Source: JAYKHL01 sp035284865 (GTDB lineage: Bacteria; Cyanobacteriota; Sericytochromatia; S15B-MN24; JAQBPE01). From it: a stretch of 18,965 nucleotides of DNA. Under the pieces are notes generated by a model that worked only from the letters and a program-made list of their open reading frames with translations, was not told where the DNA came from and made no database searches. Positions within the stretch are counted from its first letter, which is position 1. Every line of letters starts with the position of its first letter. Where the stretch lies: NCBI GenBank assembly GCA_035284865.1, contig JAYKHL010000167.1, forward strand, positions 1 through 18,965, read 5' to 3'. Shown here piece by piece: positions 17,006 through 18,965 of the stretch. The position numbers and the translations under genes were made by a program.

Positions 17006-18082
17006 ATGGGGTTGAGCAAGTTCCAGAAGATCGCGACGGGCGTCGTGCTGGCCCTCGTGGCCTGGCTCACGTTCGAGGCGGGCTACGAGGCCTGGCGGAT
17101 GGCTGCGGGGCGAACCGAAGGCAGTGCCTTCTCCCAGTTGCTGCGCCAGCGGGTGGCGCGGCTGCCGCCGGCGCCCGCCATCGAGCCGCGCATCCGCCCT
17201 GGCGAGTCGCTGTTCACGGCGCCCATCGGGGATGGCGAGCACCTGCTGCCCGCCTATGAAGCTGCGCCCATCCATGCCATCTTCACGCGCCACACGCTCA
17301 CGGGTGACCACGCGCTGGCGCGCTTGCTGGTCGACTTCCTGCACGTCTTCGGGGGCCTCTCGTGTGTGGCGCTGTGCACCCTGTTCTTGCTTCACAGGGC
17401 TGCGGAGTCCCGTCGGGTGGCGGCCTCACGCCTGCTGCTCACCAACGTCTACCTGATGGCAGCCACGGGCCTGACCCTTTACTTCACCCAGCTTGCCAGC
17501 GACTTCGGGTTTCCCAGCTTGATCATGGCGGCCCACGCCGGGGGCACCCACGGGGACAAATCGCTCATGTCGCTGGGCTTCATCGGCGCGTTTGGCGTGT
17601 CCTTCCTCAGCGTGGGCTGCCACATCAACGCCCTGAGGGGGGTGCCCACCCGCCTCATCTTCGGTCAGCACCTTTTCAGCCTCGCCTGTTGCTTCGTCAC
17701 GCTGCCTTACATCGTCCATCGGCTGCTCGTGATCGACCCGGGTCACCACCTCTGGGGCTACCACCTCGAGCTGCTGGTGCTGTTCTCGTTCTATCCGGTG
17801 CTCGACGTGGTGAACGGCTACGCCCTGTACCGCTCGCAGGTGCAGGGCGTGCCCCACGACTGGGACCGGCATCGCGAGGACAACGTGATCGCCCTGCTGG
17901 TGCTCGCGGTGACGGCCATCCTCTGCTTCGCGTGCTCGGACAAGTACTGGTTCTTCAATGGCCAGCTCCCGCTTGCCTGGCGCATCGGCCTCGAGATGGT
18001 GCCGTCGGCGCTGTGGCTGGCGAGCGGCCGGATGTTGCCGTTCTTGCTGCGGCCGTTTCGCCCTGCCCCTGCAGGCGCCTGA
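17006..18082 (+). CDS. Histidine-rich multi-pass membrane protein
   Basis: A 358-aa protein with ATG at 17006 just after AGGAGG (16996-17001), 37 nt after the lipoxygenase-like gene. One N-terminal helix (about 8-24) is followed by a soluble extracytoplasmic-looking segment (about 35-105), then about seven helices. Several His residues lie in the helices: His113 and His130 in one helix, His177 and His182 ('AAHAGGTHG'), His206 ('GCHINALRG'), and His222 and His238 in another. Two His about 16-17 residues apart on one helix recall the bis-His heme ligation of b-type cytochromes and of DUF2306-like membrane proteins. No CxxCH heme-c motif or flavin motif is present. I do not recognise the exact family. 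Its place suggests electron transfer to or from the heme/lipoxygenase pair; this is inference. Confidence 0.7.
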   Translation: MGLSKFQKIATGVVLALVAWLTFEAGYEAWRMAAGRTEGSAFSQLLRQRVARLPPAPAIEPRIRPGESLFTAPIGDGEHLLPAYEAAPIHAIFTRHTLTGDHALARLLVDFLHVFGGLSCVALCTLFLLHRAAESRRVAASRLLLTNVYLMAATGLTLYFTQLASDFGFPSLIMAAHAGGTHGDKSLMSLGFIGAFGVSFLSVGCHINALRGVPTRLIFGQHLFSLACCFVTLPYIVHRLLVIDPGHHLWGYHLELLVLFSFYPVLDVVNGYALYRSQVQGVPHDWDRHREDNVIALLVLAVTAILCFACSDKYWFFNGQLPLAWRIGLEMVPSALWLASGRMLPFLLRPFRPAPAGA

Positions 18083-18167
18083 GGGGCCTCCCCGGGGTCA
18101 TCCCGGGCCCGGTCTCCTGCTGGCGCCTTGGGGCGTGGTTCGTGGGAAGAGGCCGCCGCGCGAGCGA

Positions 18168-18202
18168 GGCGGCAGGGGCCAGGCCCTGGCTGCCGTGCCG
18201 CC
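18168..18202 (+). terminator. GC-rich hairpin after the operon
   Basis: GGCGGCA (18168-18174) pairs with TGCCGCC (18196-18202), and the interval contains a further short GCCAGG/CCTGGC-type complement. It lies about 85 nt after the last operon gene. No T-tract follows, so termination is possible but not shown. Confidence 0.25.
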
Positions 18203-18215
18203 TCCTGCCCCGTGC

Positions 18216-18221
18216 TAGAAT
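18216..18221 (+). promoter_or_regulatory. Candidate -10 box (TAGAAT) before corA-like gene
   Basis: TAGAAT, 5/6 to the -10 consensus, is located 38 nt before the ATG at 18254 in otherwise very GC-rich DNA. No matching -35 box was found. It suggests that the CorA-like gene has its own promoter and is not part of the preceding operon. Confidence 0.35.
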
Positions 18222-18253
18222 GGGCGCGTCCCACGGCGAAAGAGCGGCACGCG

Positions 18254-18965
18254 ATGGCGATCCGGCGCATCGAATACCAGGGCGTCACGTGGCTGGACCT
18301 CCCCCAGCCGACGGAGGCCGACGTCGAGCACCTGCGGCGGAACTTCCCCTTTCACCCCCTCGACATCGAGGATCTGCTCGGCAGCCTGCAACGCCCCAAG
18401 CTCGACGAGTACGACGACTACCTCTTTCTGGTGCTCCACATGCCGCTCTTCGACAAGGAGCGGCGGGTCACGACGCCCACCGAGGTGAACCTTTTCGTGG
18501 GCCCTGACTACCTCGTCAGCGTTCACAAGGGCGACCTGTGGCCCCTTGCCAAGCTGTTCGAGGCGCTGCAGGGCTCGGAGCGGCTGCAGGCCGAAAACCT
18601 CGGCAACGGCCCCGGCTACCTGCTTTACCGCCTGATCGACAAGCTGGTCGACAACTGCTTCCCGCTGATCTACAAGATCGAGCGCAACGTGGCCGAGGTC
18701 GAGGCCAAGATCTTCGAAAGCAAGACGCGCGAGACGGTCTTCGACCTCTCCGTGATCCGGCGTGACATCATCGCCTTCCGCCGCATCATCAAGCCGCAGA
18801 TCCCGGTGATCAGCCGCCTGGAGTACCTCAAGAGCCGCATCCTGGCCGAGGACCTGGACGTCTACTTCTCCGACATCTCGGACCACCTCGGCAAGATCTG
18901 GGACTCGCTCGAGGACCTCAAGACCATCACGGAGAGCCTCAACGACACGCACACCTCGCTGACGA
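18254..18965 (+). CDS. corA: CorA-type divalent cation transporter (3' partial)
   Basis: The ATG at 18254 opens a frame that runs off the right edge; 237 residues are visible. 'HPLDIEDLLGSLQRPKLDEY' (34-53) and 'DDYLFLVLHMP' (54-64) are typical of the CorA cytoplasmic funnel domain. They are followed by 'EVNLFVGPDYLVSVHKG' (77-93) and the long Glu/Lys-rich stalk helices ('DKLVDNCFPLIYKIERNVAE', about 129-148). The two transmembrane helices and the pore motif GMN lie beyond the window, so Mg2+ versus Co2+/Ni2+/Zn2+ (CorA versus ZntB) cannot be decided. The SD is weak (AAAGAG, 18239-18244). The gene is separated from the heme/lipoxygenase unit by 171 nt with a hairpin and a -10-like box. Confidence 0.85.
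   Translation, partial: MAIRRIEYQGVTWLDLPQPTEADVEHLRRNFPFHPLDIEDLLGSLQRPKLDEYDDYLFLVLHMPLFDKERRVTTPTEVNLFVGPDYLVSVHKGDLWPLAKLFEALQGSERLQAENLGNGPGYLLYRLIDKLVDNCFPLIYKIERNVAEVEAKIFESKTRETVFDLSVIRRDIIAFRRIIKPQIPVISRLEYLKSRILAEDLDVYFSDISDHLGKIWDSLEDLKTITESLNDTHTSLT

Noticed and set aside
15349..17070. 573-codon minus-strand frame opposite the lipoxygenase-like gene
   Set aside because: Val/Glu/Arg/His-biased antisense shadow; no start signal and no domain.

Overview
This is a high-GC bacterial chromosomal window. Coding is dense on both strands, with frequent GTG and TTG starts and strong purine-rich Shine-Dalgarno (SD) sites. There is no rRNA, tRNA, integrase, transposase or CRISPR array. Lipobox signal peptides, a class III (type IV pilin) leader, an M48 peptidase and a CorA transporter fit a diderm-type bacterium. 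No phylogenetic marker is present, so I do not name a taxon. A deep-branching GC-rich lineage, such as a non-photosynthetic cyanobacterial relative, is only a guess.

Left part (1-8836). The window opens inside an NHL/SMP-30-like beta-propeller gene. Then come a tiny basic ORF (57 aa), a convergent GNAT acetyltransferase, a DHH-family phosphoesterase, a lipoprotein with an octapeptide repeat, and an APC amino-acid permease with a small partner ORF that ends at a good intrinsic terminator. Next is a sigma-70 family factor with a near-consensus promoter overlapped by an operator-like palindrome, followed by a type IV pilin-like protein and a small lipoprotein.

Middle (8862-12514). A large minus-strand Hsp100 gene combines a ClpE-type zinc finger, a ClpC-type N domain and two AAA+ modules, and seems to lack the ClpP-docking tripeptide. 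It is divergent from an M48 metallopeptidase lipoprotein.

Right part (12625-18082) is the most interesting region. Four tightly packed co-directional genes appear to form an operon: (1) a polytopic membrane protein with a duplicated HxxDLIIG motif; (2) a catalase-fold heme protein with the Thr-His distal pair I recall as typical of allene oxide synthase-type enzymes; (3) a short lipoxygenase-family protein in which several iron ligands look replaced; (4) a histidine-rich membrane protein that could hold b-type heme. Genes 1/2 and 2/3 overlap, and 3/4 are 37 nt apart. I infer a lipid-peroxide or oxylipin system linked to membrane redox proteins. Its substrate and product cannot be read from sequence. 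The window ends inside a CorA-type divalent cation transporter gene.
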